Shown here piece after piece: positions 24,425 through 32,127 of a DNA stretch of 39,571 nucleotides. How positions within the stretch are numbered: the first letter of the stretch is position 1; each line of letters starts with the position of its first letter. The translations under genes and the position numbers were made by a program. The notes beneath the pieces were generated by a model, which was not told where the DNA came from, searched no databases, and was given only the letters and a program-made list of their open reading frames with translations. This DNA is from CAYVBN01 sp964538565 (GTDB taxonomy: Bacteria; Pseudomonadota; Alphaproteobacteria; Rhizobiales; Xanthobacteraceae): NCBI GenBank assembly GCA_964538565.1, contig CAZIGW010000006.1:1-39571 (forward strand), in the 5' to 3' direction.

Positions 24425-26083
24425 TCAGGCGGTGCGAAGGAGACGCTCCGCCTGGCTGACCCAGCGGTCGCGGGCGATGCGATCGCGCGTGAGCCCGACC
24501 TCGGCGCTCAGCCGCTCGATGTCCCTGCTGCGCAGCTTGGCAATCTGCCAGAAGTGATAGATGCCGGCCTGATTCAAACGTTGGGCGAGCTTCGGCCCGA
24601 CGCCGTCGATGCGCGTGAGGTCGTCGGGCGCTCCGTTCGGCGCATCGAGGAAGATCCCGGCCAACTTTGCGCCTGCGCGTTTCGCCTCGACCGGTGCCGG
24701 TTTCGCGGCGCCGTCGCCGGACGCTTTCGCCCCGGCCCCCTCGACCACCTTGAGGGCGACCGAGCCGGCGCGGGTCTCGCCCGAATGGTCGTGCGAGAGA
24801 ATGAAGTCGGCGATGCGCGGCGCAATTTCCGCCCGGAACCGCGAGCCGTTGAACACGCCGTAATGTCCGACGCCGGGCTGCAGCCAGTGGGCCTTGCGCG
24901 AGTCGGGAATGTTGACGCACAGATCGTGCGCCGCCCGCGTCTGCCCGACGCCCGAGATGTCGTCGTGCTCTCCCTCGACCGTCATCAGCGCCACGCGCCG
25001 GATCTGCGCCGGGTTGACGCGCTCGCCGCGGTGGCGGAGCAGGCCCCTGGGCAGCAGGTGATTCACGAACACCGCTTCGACGGTCTGCAGATAAAATTCC
25101 GCCGCGAGATCCATCACGGCGAGATATTCGTCGTAGAATTCGCGATGCTTCTGTGCCGAATCGCCGTCGCCGGCGACGAGGTGCATGAACAGCTTCTGAT
25201 GCGCCTCGATGTGACGGTCGAGGTTCATGCTGACGAAGCCGTGCAGCTGCAGGAATCCCGGATAGACGTCGCGCATGAATCCGGCGTGCGGGAACGGCAC
25301 CTTGGTGATGACGTTGCGCCGGAACCAGTCGACGCCGCGCGTCTCCGCGAGATTGTTCACGGCGGTCGGATTGACGCGCGTGTCGATCGGACCGCCCATC
25401 AGCACCATCGAGCGCGGCACCGAGGGATCGGCATCGGCCTCCATCAGGGCCACGGCGGCGAGCACCGGAACGGAGGGCTGGCACACCGCGACGACGTGGG
25501 TGTCGCCGCCGAGGAGGTGCAGTATCGAAATGACGTAGTCGACGTAGTCGTCGAGGTCGAAACGTCCGTCGGCGAGCGGCACGGTGCGCGCGTCGGACCA
25601 GTCGGTGATGTAGACGTCGTGGCTGGGCAGCAGCGCTTCGACGGTTCCGTGCAGCAGGGTCGGGTAGTGGCCGGACATCGGCGCGACGACGAGCACCTTC
25701 GGCTGCACCCGATGCGGCGGCCGATCGAAGATCCGCTGGAAATGCAGAAGCCGGCAGAATGGCCGCTGCCACACCGGGACGATCTGGACCGGAACACGTT
25801 CGCCACCGACCGAGACTTCCGAAATGCGCCATTCCGGCCGCCCGTAGCGGCGCGTCGAACGCTCGAACAGTTCGGAGGCGGCAGCCACCGATTTGCCGAA
25901 GGTCGTGGTGGACAGGGGATTGAGCGGATTCTTGAAGAACAGGCGCGTGACATCCGCGAATGCGCGCGACGGATTGAGCGCCACGTGGCTCATTTCGTAG
26001 AACCAGTACATCGGCGACGACAGGAACAACCCGCCCTCGCCAGGTACCGAAGTAGGCGCCCCGCCGAATTCACCGATGGCCAT
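24425..26083 (-). CDS. phaZ: Intracellular polyhydroxyalkanoate depolymerase with C-terminal HhH domain
   Basis: The 552-residue protein degrades stored poly-3-hydroxybutyrate. The main part matches PhaZ1-type depolymerases: MYWFYEMSHVALNPSRAF, VLVVAPMSGHYPTLLHGTVE, and the nucleophile motif VVAVCQPSV with Cys201 in place of the lipase Ser. A later HWLQPGVGHYGVFNGSRF carries the His. After a Pro/Ala/Lys-rich linker (about 430-485) there is an unusual C-terminal helix-hairpin-helix domain (LTRIDGVGPKLAQRLNQAGI...RDRWVSQAERLL), which is absent from the classic enzyme. The ATG at 26083 gives MAIGEFGG; a GTG five codons upstream is an alternative. Upstream lie inverted repeats described separately. 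Confidence 0.9.
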   Translation of the reverse strand: MAIGEFGGAPTSVPGEGGLFLSSPMYWFYEMSHVALNPSRAFADVTRLFFKNPLNPLSTTTFGKSVAAASELFERSTRRYGRPEWRISEVSVGGERVPVQIVPVWQRPFCRLLHFQRIFDRPPHRVQPKVLVVAPMSGHYPTLLHGTVEALLPSHDVYITDWSDARTVPLADGRFDLDDYVDYVISILHLLGGDTHVVAVCQPSVPVLAAVALMEADADPSVPRSMVLMGGPIDTRVNPTAVNNLAETRGVDWFRRNVITKVPFPHAGFMRDVYPGFLQLHGFVSMNLDRHIEAHQKLFMHLVAGDGDSAQKHREFYDEYLAVMDLAAEFYLQTVEAVFVNHLLPRGLLRHRGERVNPAQIRRVALMTVEGEHDDISGVGQTRAAHDLCVNIPDSRKAHWLQPGVGHYGVFNGSRFRAEIAPRIADFILSHDHSGETRAGSVALKVVEGAGAKASGDGAAKPAPVEAKRAGAKLAGIFLDAPNGAPDDLTRIDGVGPKLAQRLNQAGIYHFWQIAKLRSRDIERLSAEVGLTRDRIARDRWVSQAERLLRTA

Positions 26084-26114
26084 GGCCTGAAATTCCACTA
26101 CCCCCCGAAAGTTC

Positions 26115-26163
26115 CGCGGTGAGTTCCACCGCGCGTTCCACCGCGTTCTTTGTTGCAGTGCAG
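26115..26163 (-). promoter_or_regulatory. Inverted repeat and PhaR-like site upstream of phaZ
   Basis: CGCGGTG-AGTTC-CACCGCG (26115-26133) is a perfect 7-bp inverted repeat within three GTTCC repeats. Further upstream, on the minus strand, CTGC-ACT-GCAA (26163-26153) resembles the CTGC-N3/4-GCAG pattern I recall for PhaR, the PHB-cycle regulator of Paracoccus. Both lie in the 180-base gap before phaZ and could regulate it. Confidence 0.35.
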
Positions 26164-26278
26164 CATAGCTGCCGACTCATCGCCCCGTCAACAATATAGG
26201 GACAAACTGACCAGGGCGTTAGCGCCGAACGCTCGGTATCGAGAACCAAGTGGCGATGCTGAGAGTCCGGCGCGTGCG

Positions 26279-27097
26279 CTATTCGCCGGTCTGCACCAGC
26301 GAGCCCTGGCGCCGCGCGCTGGCGAGAAGCTGCAGGAAGACGATCGCCGCGGCGACGAAGAACACGATGTTGAGGGCGAGCGCCTGGAGCATCAGATCGG
26401 CGCGAAACACCTGGTCGATGAGCGCCGCCCGCATGCCCTCGAACACATAGGTGGGCGGCAGCGCCCAGGCGACGACCTGCAGCCAGCCCGGCAGCACGCT
26501 CACCGGGTAGTACACGCAGGTGAGCGGCAGGAAGATGAACATGATGGTCCACGCCATGTTCTCGGCGCCCAATCCGTTCCGCAGCACCAGGCCGGAGACG
26601 AAGATGCCGATCGCCCAGCTCGTCAGCATCAGATTGGCGAAGAAGGCGGCGAGCGCGAACCCCAGGCCGTAGAGGTTGAAGTGGAAGAACGCGATCGCAA
26701 GCAGCGAGACCGGGACCATGCCGATCATGAGCCGTACCAGGCTCATGATCATCAGCGCGAGCATGAACTCGACCGGCTTGAGCGGGCTCATCATCAGGTT
26801 GCCGATGTTGCGCGCCCACATCTCCTCGAGGAACGACACCGAGAAGCCGAGCTGGCCGCGGAACAGGATGTCCCACAGAAGGACCGCCCCGATGAACGTT
26901 CCGCCCGCGCGCGCGAAGAAACCGGCGTTCTGTCCGATATAGACCTGCAGAAATCCCCAGGTGAGCATCTGCACGGTCGGCCAGTAGATGAGATCGAGCA
27001 CGCGCGGCCAGGACGAGCGCAGCAGGTACCAATAGCGCAGCACCATCGCGCCGACGCGGCGCGGCGAGAAGGCGGCGCTGTCCGGCGGCGTCTTCAT
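26279..27097 (-). CDS. ABC-2 type transporter permease
   Basis: The 272-residue membrane protein has about six helices in the ABC-2 layout. YWYLLRSSWPRVLDLIYWPTVQMLTWGFL opens it, and PLTCVYYPVSVLPGWLQVVAWALPPTYVFEGMR is the conserved segment near the C-terminus. It would be the membrane channel of an efflux pump for an unknown substrate. Its start ATG overlaps the ATPase stop by four bases (ATGA), so the pair is translationally coupled. Upstream frame readable to 27250 is the ATPase overlap shadow. Confidence 0.92.
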   Translation of the reverse strand: MKTPPDSAAFSPRRVGAMVLRYWYLLRSSWPRVLDLIYWPTVQMLTWGFLQVYIGQNAGFFARAGGTFIGAVLLWDILFRGQLGFSVSFLEEMWARNIGNLMMSPLKPVEFMLALMIMSLVRLMIGMVPVSLLAIAFFHFNLYGLGFALAAFFANLMLTSWAIGIFVSGLVLRNGLGAENMAWTIMFIFLPLTCVYYPVSVLPGWLQVVAWALPPTYVFEGMRAALIDQVFRADLMLQALALNIVFFVAAAIVFLQLLASARRQGSLVQTGE

Positions 27098-27861
27098 CGG
27101 CCGGTGCCTCCGACCGCGGGCGTTCCGCGTCCGCGCGCCACGTCGAGGAACACCTCCTCGAGCGTTTCGCGGCCGTAGCGCGAGAGCAGCGCATCGGGCG
27201 TATCGTCGTCCTCGACACGGCCCTTCTTCATGATGATGACGCGGTCGCACAGGCGCTCCACTTCGAGCATGTTGTGCGAGGCGAGCAGGATCGTGGCGCC
27301 ACGGGCGCGACGGTAGTGATCGAGCCGGCCGCGCACCCAGTCCGCGGTATCGGGGTCAAGCGACGCCGTCGGCTCGTCGAGCAGCAGCACTTCGGGCGCG
27401 TTCAACAGCGACTTCGCCAGCGAGACCCGCGTCTTCTGGCCCGACGATAGCTTCCCGACCGGCCGGTCCAGCAGGTCGACGAGATCGAGCTCGTTGGCGA
27501 GCTCGGCGATGCGGCCCGCGACGTCGGCGACGCCGTACAGCATGGCGAAAACCCCCAGGTTCTGGCGCACGGTGAGCCGCATCGGCATGTCGACGTAGGG
27601 ACTCTCGAAATTCATCCGCTGCAGCACGCGATGACGCTGCCGCGGCATCTCGGCGCCGAGCACCCGGACCGAACCGGACGTCGGGTCGACCAGTCCCATG
27701 ATCATGGCGATGGTCGTGGTCTTGCCGGCCCCGTTGCCGCCGAGCAGCCCAGTGACGGACCCGGGCGTGAGCGCGAAGCTGATCCCGGCGACCGCCGTGC
27801 CGGTCTTGTAGACCTTGACGAGGCGGTCGACGGCGATGGCGGGTTGAACGGGGTCGATCAT
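27094..27861 (-). CDS. ABC transporter ATP-binding protein
   Basis: The 255-residue ATPase has Walker A LLGGNGAGKTTTIAMIMGL, the signature motif KLSSGQKTRVSLAKSLL, Walker B VLLLDEPTASLDPDTADW and the switch His in LLASHNM. It powers the ABC-2 permease encoded immediately downstream. The ATG at 27861 (MIDPVQPAIAVDRLVKVYKTG) begins the domain; the frame reads further upstream to 27957 without conserved sequence. It is the first gene of a two-gene leftward operon, divergent from regB across 216 bases. Confidence 0.93.
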   Translation of the reverse strand: MIDPVQPAIAVDRLVKVYKTGTAVAGISFALTPGSVTGLLGGNGAGKTTTIAMIMGLVDPTSGSVRVLGAEMPRQRHRVLQRMNFESPYVDMPMRLTVRQNLGVFAMLYGVADVAGRIAELANELDLVDLLDRPVGKLSSGQKTRVSLAKSLLNAPEVLLLDEPTASLDPDTADWVRGRLDHYRRARGATILLASHNMLEVERLCDRVIIMKKGRVEDDDTPDALLSRYGRETLEEVFLDVARGRGTPAVGGTGR

Positions 27862-28077
27862 GGCCGGGGTCGTTAACGGTTCGGGGACATTTGGGGCAGA
27901 GGCCGCCGGTAGGCAAGGGCGCAGGCCCCTCGAACCGTTTACGCTCCGCCCCCACATTTATAAGCTGACCGGGAGACCACGACTGCCAAGGATGAGTCCG
28001 CTTTTCGCAAAAGACCCGCCGCCGGCAACGAGATAGAATAGGATCGCGATCGGACGCGAGCCGTCCGGAACAGCCCC

Positions 28078-29400
28078 ATGCCCGACCGTTCCCTGCAAGA
28101 GCTTCGTCATCCGCACCGCAGCGTGCGGCTCGACACGCTCGTCCGGCTGCGCTGGCTCGCGGTCATCGGGCAGACCGCCGCGGTCCTGGTCGTCAACGAA
28201 GGCCTCGACTTCGAGCTGCCGATCTGGGCCTGCCTTGCCGTCATCACGCTCAGCGCCTGGCTGAACGTGGCGCTGCGCCTGCGCTTCCGCAGCAACCAGC
28301 GGCTGGAGCCCGACCGGGCCGCCTGGCTGCTCGCCTTCGACATCGCGGAACTCGCAGTGCTGCTGTTCCTTACCGGCGGCCTGCAGAATCCGTTTTCCTT
28401 CCTGTTCCTCGGTCCGGTGCTGATTTCGGCGACCGCGCTGCCGCCACGCATGACGCTGATGCTCGGCGGCTTCGCCATCGCGTGCGCGACCGCCCTCGTG
28501 TTCGTGCACTATCCGCTGCCGTGGTCGAGCGAAGACCCGCTCGAACTGCCGCCGATCTACATGATGGGCGTCTGGTTCTCGATCCTCCTCACCATGGGCT
28601 ACGTCAGCGTCTACGCCTGGCAGATCACCGAGGAATCGCGCCAGCTCGCCGACGCGCTCGCCGCCACCGAACTGGTGCTCACGCGCGAGCAGCATCTTTC
28701 GCAGCTCGACGGGCTCGCCGCCGCGGCCGCGCACGAACTCGGCACGCCGCTGTCGACGATTTCCCTGGTCGCCAAGGAGCTCGAACTGGCGGTCGACCCG
28801 TCCTCGCCGCACGCCGACGACGTCCGGCTGTTGCGCGAGCAGGCGCAGCGCTGCCGCGAGATCATGGCCAAGCTCACCGCGCTGCCGGCGCCCGGCGAAC
28901 CGTTCGAGCAGATGAAGCTCTCCGAGCTGATCGAGGAGGTCGTCTCGCCGCATCGCAACTTCGGCATCGCCATCGACGTCACGCTGCCGCTCGACCGCAC
29001 CGGAGAGCCGGTCGGCGCGCGCAATCCGGCGATCCTCTATGGGCTCGGCAATCTGCTCGAGAACGCGGTCGACTTCGCGCGCGAGCGGGTGCAGGTGACG
29101 GCGGTGTGGACCGCGGAGACGATCGCGGTGACCATCAGCGACGACGGGCCGGGCTTTCCGCCGGAGATCATCGACCGAATCGGCGAACCATACGTGACGA
29201 GCCGCCGGCGCCGCCGCATGCGCGCGGCCGGGGAAGAGACCGGGCTCGGGCTCGGCTTCTTCATCGCCAAGACCTTGCTCGAACGTTCCGGTGCGAGCCT
29301 TGCGCTGGAAAATCGTGCGTTCCCGCAGCGCGGCGCGGTCGTGCGGGTGCGGTGGGGACGCGCCGAATTCGAACGTCGGCCGGTCGGCGAGGCCGCCTAG
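28078..29400 (+). CDS. regB: Redox-sensing histidine kinase RegB/PrrB/ActS
   Basis: The 440-residue membrane kinase has six N-terminal helices, with the GGLQNPFSFLFLGP quinone-binding motif between helices 3 and 4. The phosphoacceptor is H219 in AAAAHELGTPLST, and the conserved redox-active cysteine C259 (QRCREIMAKL) sits at the position corresponding to Rhodobacter RegB Cys265. The ATPase has LLENAVDFA, ISDDGPGFPPE and GLGLGFFIAKTLLERSG. It responds to quinone and thiol redox state and phosphorylates RegA. Cognate regA lies 317 bases downstream on the same strand. Family role: control of photosynthesis, carbon and nitrogen fixation, respiration and hydrogen metabolism. Confidence 0.95.
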   Translation: MPDRSLQELRHPHRSVRLDTLVRLRWLAVIGQTAAVLVVNEGLDFELPIWACLAVITLSAWLNVALRLRFRSNQRLEPDRAAWLLAFDIAELAVLLFLTGGLQNPFSFLFLGPVLISATALPPRMTLMLGGFAIACATALVFVHYPLPWSSEDPLELPPIYMMGVWFSILLTMGYVSVYAWQITEESRQLADALAATELVLTREQHLSQLDGLAAAAAHELGTPLSTISLVAKELELAVDPSSPHADDVRLLREQAQRCREIMAKLTALPAPGEPFEQMKLSELIEEVVSPHRNFGIAIDVTLPLDRTGEPVGARNPAILYGLGNLLENAVDFARERVQVTAVWTAETIAVTISDDGPGFPPEIIDRIGEPYVTSRRRRRMRAAGEETGLGLGFFIAKTLLERSGASLALENRAFPQRGAVVRVRWGRAEFERRPVGEAA

Positions 29401-29447
29401 TCGCGCCTTCCGATCCGGCCGCTTCGCCGGAAATGCTGCATGTTCGC

Positions 29448-29560
29448 TCGCATTTTCTCCGGCGAACCGGTATCCACTTCGCCGGAAAATGCTCCAGATT
29501 CCATCTTTGGTCGCATTTTCTCCGGCGAACCGGTATCCACTTCGCCGGAAAATGCTCCAG
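29448..29560. repeat. Tandem 50-base exact repeat of palindromic elements between regB and regA
   Basis: A 50-base stretch at 29448-29497 is repeated exactly at 29511-29560 (period 63). Each copy contains GCATTTTCTCCGGCGAA...TTCGCCGGAAAATGC, which folds into a hairpin, around the core AACCGGTATCCACTT. A truncated remnant, CTTCGCCGGAAATGCTGC, lies just upstream at 29422-29439. The core is shared with the 212-313 array. Confidence 0.85.
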
Positions 29561-29717
29561 CGCGCGCAAAATCCCGCGCTGCGCAACATCATTTCCTTGA
29601 GCATTGCGGTCCGCGCACTTAACTATAGGAAATAAATTTGCGCCGGGGCCGCCCTGCGGGGTGCCGGAGCAGTAAGATACCATCCGGGGGCCGACGCCAA
29701 GCAAGGAGCAAGAGACC

Positions 29718-30272
29718 ATGACGGACGTGGTCGGGGCGGCAATTCCGAACGATCGTTCGCTGCTGATCGTGGAGGACGACAAGTCCTTTCTGCAGCGGCT
29801 GGCGCGCGCGATGGAGACCCGCGGATTCGCCGTGACGACGGCCGAGTCGGTGTCCGACGGACTCTACCAGGTGGAGAAATCCGCGCCGGCGTTCGCCGTG
29901 GTCGACATGCGTCTCGCCGACGGCACCGGCCTCGACGTGATCTCGGCGCTCAAGAAGCGCCGGCCCGACGCGCGCGGCATCGTCCTCACCGGCTACGGCA
30001 ACATCGCGACCGCGGTGACCGCCGTGAAGCTCGGAGCGGTCGACTATCTGTCGAAGCCGGCCGATGCCGACGACGTCGCCAACGCGCTGCTTGCGATCGA
30101 CGGCAAGAAGGCACAGCCACCCGAGCATCCGATGTCGGCCGATCGCGTTCGCTGGGAGCACATCCAGCGCATCTACGAACTGTGCGGGCGCAACGTGTCG
30201 GAGACTGCGCGCCGGCTCAACATGCATCGCCGCACGCTGCAGCGCATCCTGGCGAAGCGCGCGCCGCGCTGA
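29718..30272 (+). CDS. regA: Response regulator RegA/PrrA/ActR
   Basis: The 184-residue response regulator has a receiver domain with phosphoacceptor D63 in VVDMRLADGTGLDV, the acidic pair ED (VEDDKSFLQ), and the conserved Lys in YLSKPADADDV. A short linker rich in Pro precedes the C-terminal Fis-type helix-turn-helix (NVSETARRLNMHRRTLQRILAKRAPR). It binds promoters once phosphorylated by RegB. It is separated from regB by 317 bases with the palindromic array, so it probably has its own promoter as well. Start ATG at 29718 has an AAGGAGCAAGAG site. Confidence 0.97.
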   Translation: MTDVVGAAIPNDRSLLIVEDDKSFLQRLARAMETRGFAVTTAESVSDGLYQVEKSAPAFAVVDMRLADGTGLDVISALKKRRPDARGIVLTGYGNIATAVTAVKLGAVDYLSKPADADDVANALLAIDGKKAQPPEHPMSADRVRWEHIQRIYELCGRNVSETARRLNMHRRTLQRILAKRAPR

Positions 30273-30296
30273 TCGCAACACCTCCGCCGGCCCGCC

Positions 30297-30373
30297 GCGC
30301 CGGAAAAACCCGGCGCAGCGGCAATCTTCGGCCCTCGGATCGCCATCAACCCGGCGCGGGCCGCCGAGCCGGG
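30297..30373. terminator. Hairpins between the convergent regA and NHL genes
   Basis: The first hairpin, 30297-30316, has a 7-bp stem (GCGCCGG/CCGGCGC) around a 6-base A-rich loop. The second, CCCGGC (30350-30355) with GCCGGG (30368-30373), ends directly before the NHL stop codon. Neither has a T-run. They may act as bidirectional transcription stops. Confidence 0.35.
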
Positions 30374-31474
30374 CTAGTGCGGCGTCGCCGACGCGCGTTG
30401 CTGCGCCTGCTCGGGATGCAGGATCAGCTTCTGCACCCGCCAGTTGAGGATTTCCGCGACATAGAGCTCGTTCTCGGACGGGCAGGCGATTTCGTGCACC
30501 CACCCGAACTGCTTGAGCTGCTTGCCCGCGTGGCCGAGCACGCCGAGCACCTTGCCGTCGAGCGTCATCTTGTAGACGCGGCCGGGAAATGCGTCGGCGA
30601 CGTAGAGGATCTGGTTCGGCGTGATGCACAGCGCCCAGGGCGCGCCGGGCGCCTGCACGCCGCCGAGGAACGGATCCGCGAGCTTGTTGCCGATGGCCGG
30701 GCGCCAGCCCTGGTCGAACGGCACGTTGATCTTCATCTCGCGCTGGTAATTTCCCTCGGTGTCGAACACCTGGATACGCCGGTTGCTGCGGTCGGCGATG
30801 TAGATGTGGTCCTGCGCGTCGATGGCGATGCTGTGCAGCGTGTTGAACTGGCCGGGACCGGTGCCGCGCTCGCCCCACGATTTCACCCAGTCGCCGTTTC
30901 GGTCGATCTTGGCGACGCGCGTGTTCACGTAGCCGTCGCTGATGTAGATGTTGCCGGCATTGTCCCAGGCGACGTCGGTCGGCTGGCGGAAGCGCCCGTC
31001 CTCGTGCTTGGGCGGCGGGCCGCTGCGCTTGTAGGGTTCGGCGTTGTCGTCGGAGGCTTCCGGCTTGCGTCCGAACACCATCTGGACGCGCCCTTCCGGA
31101 TTGAACTTCACGATCATGTCCGAGCCCTTGTCGACCGTCCAGATGTTGTCGTCCCTGTCGACGCGGACCACGTGGGCGAACGACCACGCGTAGAGGTGCT
31201 TGCCGATTTCACGCAGGAATACGCCGTCGCGGTCGAACTCCAGCAGCTGCGACGCCGTGCCGTGGTACGCGTGGCCCATGCTCGGGCCGCCGCGTGAATA
31301 GACGAAGATGTGTCCTTTGGAATCGACCGCCACGCCCGCCGCTTCGCCCAGATAGAGATCCGGCGGGAGCTTGAGCAGGTCGGGGACGGAATCGAAGGGA
31401 ATTTCCGGCACCGCCTGCTGCGCATAGGCAGCCGGCGACAGCAGCATCAACAGTCCCGCGAGCCAACATTTCAT
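30374..31474 (-). CDS. Exported NHL/six-bladed beta-propeller protein (PAL-like)
   Basis: The 366-residue protein has a signal peptide (MKCWLAGLLMLLSPAAYA-QQ). It carries NHL-type repeats, each ending in strands such as DSKGHIFVYSR, DRDDNIWTVDKG, DNAGNIYISDGYVNTRVAKID, DAQDHIYIADRSNRRIQVFD and NELYVAEILNWRVQKL. This arrangement resembles the peptidylglycine alpha-amidating lyase propeller and many bacterial NHL proteins; enzymatic activity is not shown. A GGGAGGG site precedes the ATG at 31474. It converges with regA. Confidence 0.88.
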   Translation of the reverse strand: MKCWLAGLLMLLSPAAYAQQAVPEIPFDSVPDLLKLPPDLYLGEAAGVAVDSKGHIFVYSRGGPSMGHAYHGTASQLLEFDRDGVFLREIGKHLYAWSFAHVVRVDRDDNIWTVDKGSDMIVKFNPEGRVQMVFGRKPEASDDNAEPYKRSGPPPKHEDGRFRQPTDVAWDNAGNIYISDGYVNTRVAKIDRNGDWVKSWGERGTGPGQFNTLHSIAIDAQDHIYIADRSNRRIQVFDTEGNYQREMKINVPFDQGWRPAIGNKLADPFLGGVQAPGAPWALCITPNQILYVADAFPGRVYKMTLDGKVLGVLGHAGKQLKQFGWVHEIACPSENELYVAEILNWRVQKLILHPEQAQQRASATPH

Positions 31475-31638
31475 GGAGACCCTCCCTCGACGCGCCAGCC
31501 TCGTGCCTCGGGCCGCTGCGCCTGCGCGCAGTATAACGAAAAGCACGCGCCCCGAGAGGGCCGTGCGCGGGCCGCACGCGGGATCGTGATGCGAATGCGG
31601 TCCGGAATAGCGCCGCCGCATGGCCGGCGGCAGGAACC

Positions 31639-32127
31639 CTAGCCTTCCGCTTCGTAAGGCCCGGTCGGATCGGCAAGCGCCTGCAGGCGCAGCGCCGCGG
31701 CGCGGGCGAACATCAGCATCATGCTCTTGCGCGTCGAGGCATGCAGGCGATGCTCGGGCGCGTCTCTGACGATCGAGGCGCCGAAGGCGTCGGCCACGAT
31801 GAGGCCGGCGTCGTCGGGAAAAATCTCCTGCGGCACGTCGAGCGCGGTGGCGAAGAACAGGCGGTCGCAGTGGAGCCGGTAATCCGGCCACTTCTGATCA
31901 GCGCGCAGATCCTCGATCGAGGACTTGATCTCGACGATCCAGAATTCGCCGCCCGCGTCGAGGGCCACGAGATCGGCGCGCCGCCCGGAGGCGAGCGGCA
32001 GTTCGCTCACGCAGGAAAACCCGTGCGAGAGCAGGAGTCGCGCCGTGCCGCGCGCGACGGCGAGCGCCGTCGCCGACTGGCGGCCGTCGAGCGGAGGCGT
32101 GATCGTGGGCTTGAGCAGCGTGCTCAT
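31639..32127 (-). CDS. mmcB: MmcB family DNA repair protein
   Basis: The 162-residue protein has the MmcB pattern ELPLASGRRADLVALDAGGEFWIVEIKSSIEDL, with the D...ExK of a PD-(D/E)XK nuclease-like core, then FPDDAGLIVADAFGA. In Caulobacter MmcB is part of the response to mitomycin C. Its ATG overlaps the mtnA stop by four bases, so the two are translationally coupled. The operon order mtnA-mmcB is unusual in linking methionine salvage with DNA repair, but no functional link is evident. Confidence 0.85.
   Translation of the reverse strand: MSTLLKPTITPPLDGRQSATALAVARGTARLLLSHGFSCVSELPLASGRRADLVALDAGGEFWIVEIKSSIEDLRADQKWPDYRLHCDRLFFATALDVPQEIFPDDAGLIVADAFGASIVRDAPEHRLHASTRKSMMLMFARAAALRLQALADPTGPYEAEG

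Noticed and set aside
212..29560. CRISPR array
   Set aside because: The repeats occur as only two copies per site, with palindromic whole units and no set of unique, equal-length spacers; no cas gene is present.
29448..29560. Coding repeat protein (translates to repeated FRRSGYRFAGENA)
   Set aside because: The reading comes from the palindromic repeat itself. It is in an antisense frame with no start site and no other protein-like content.
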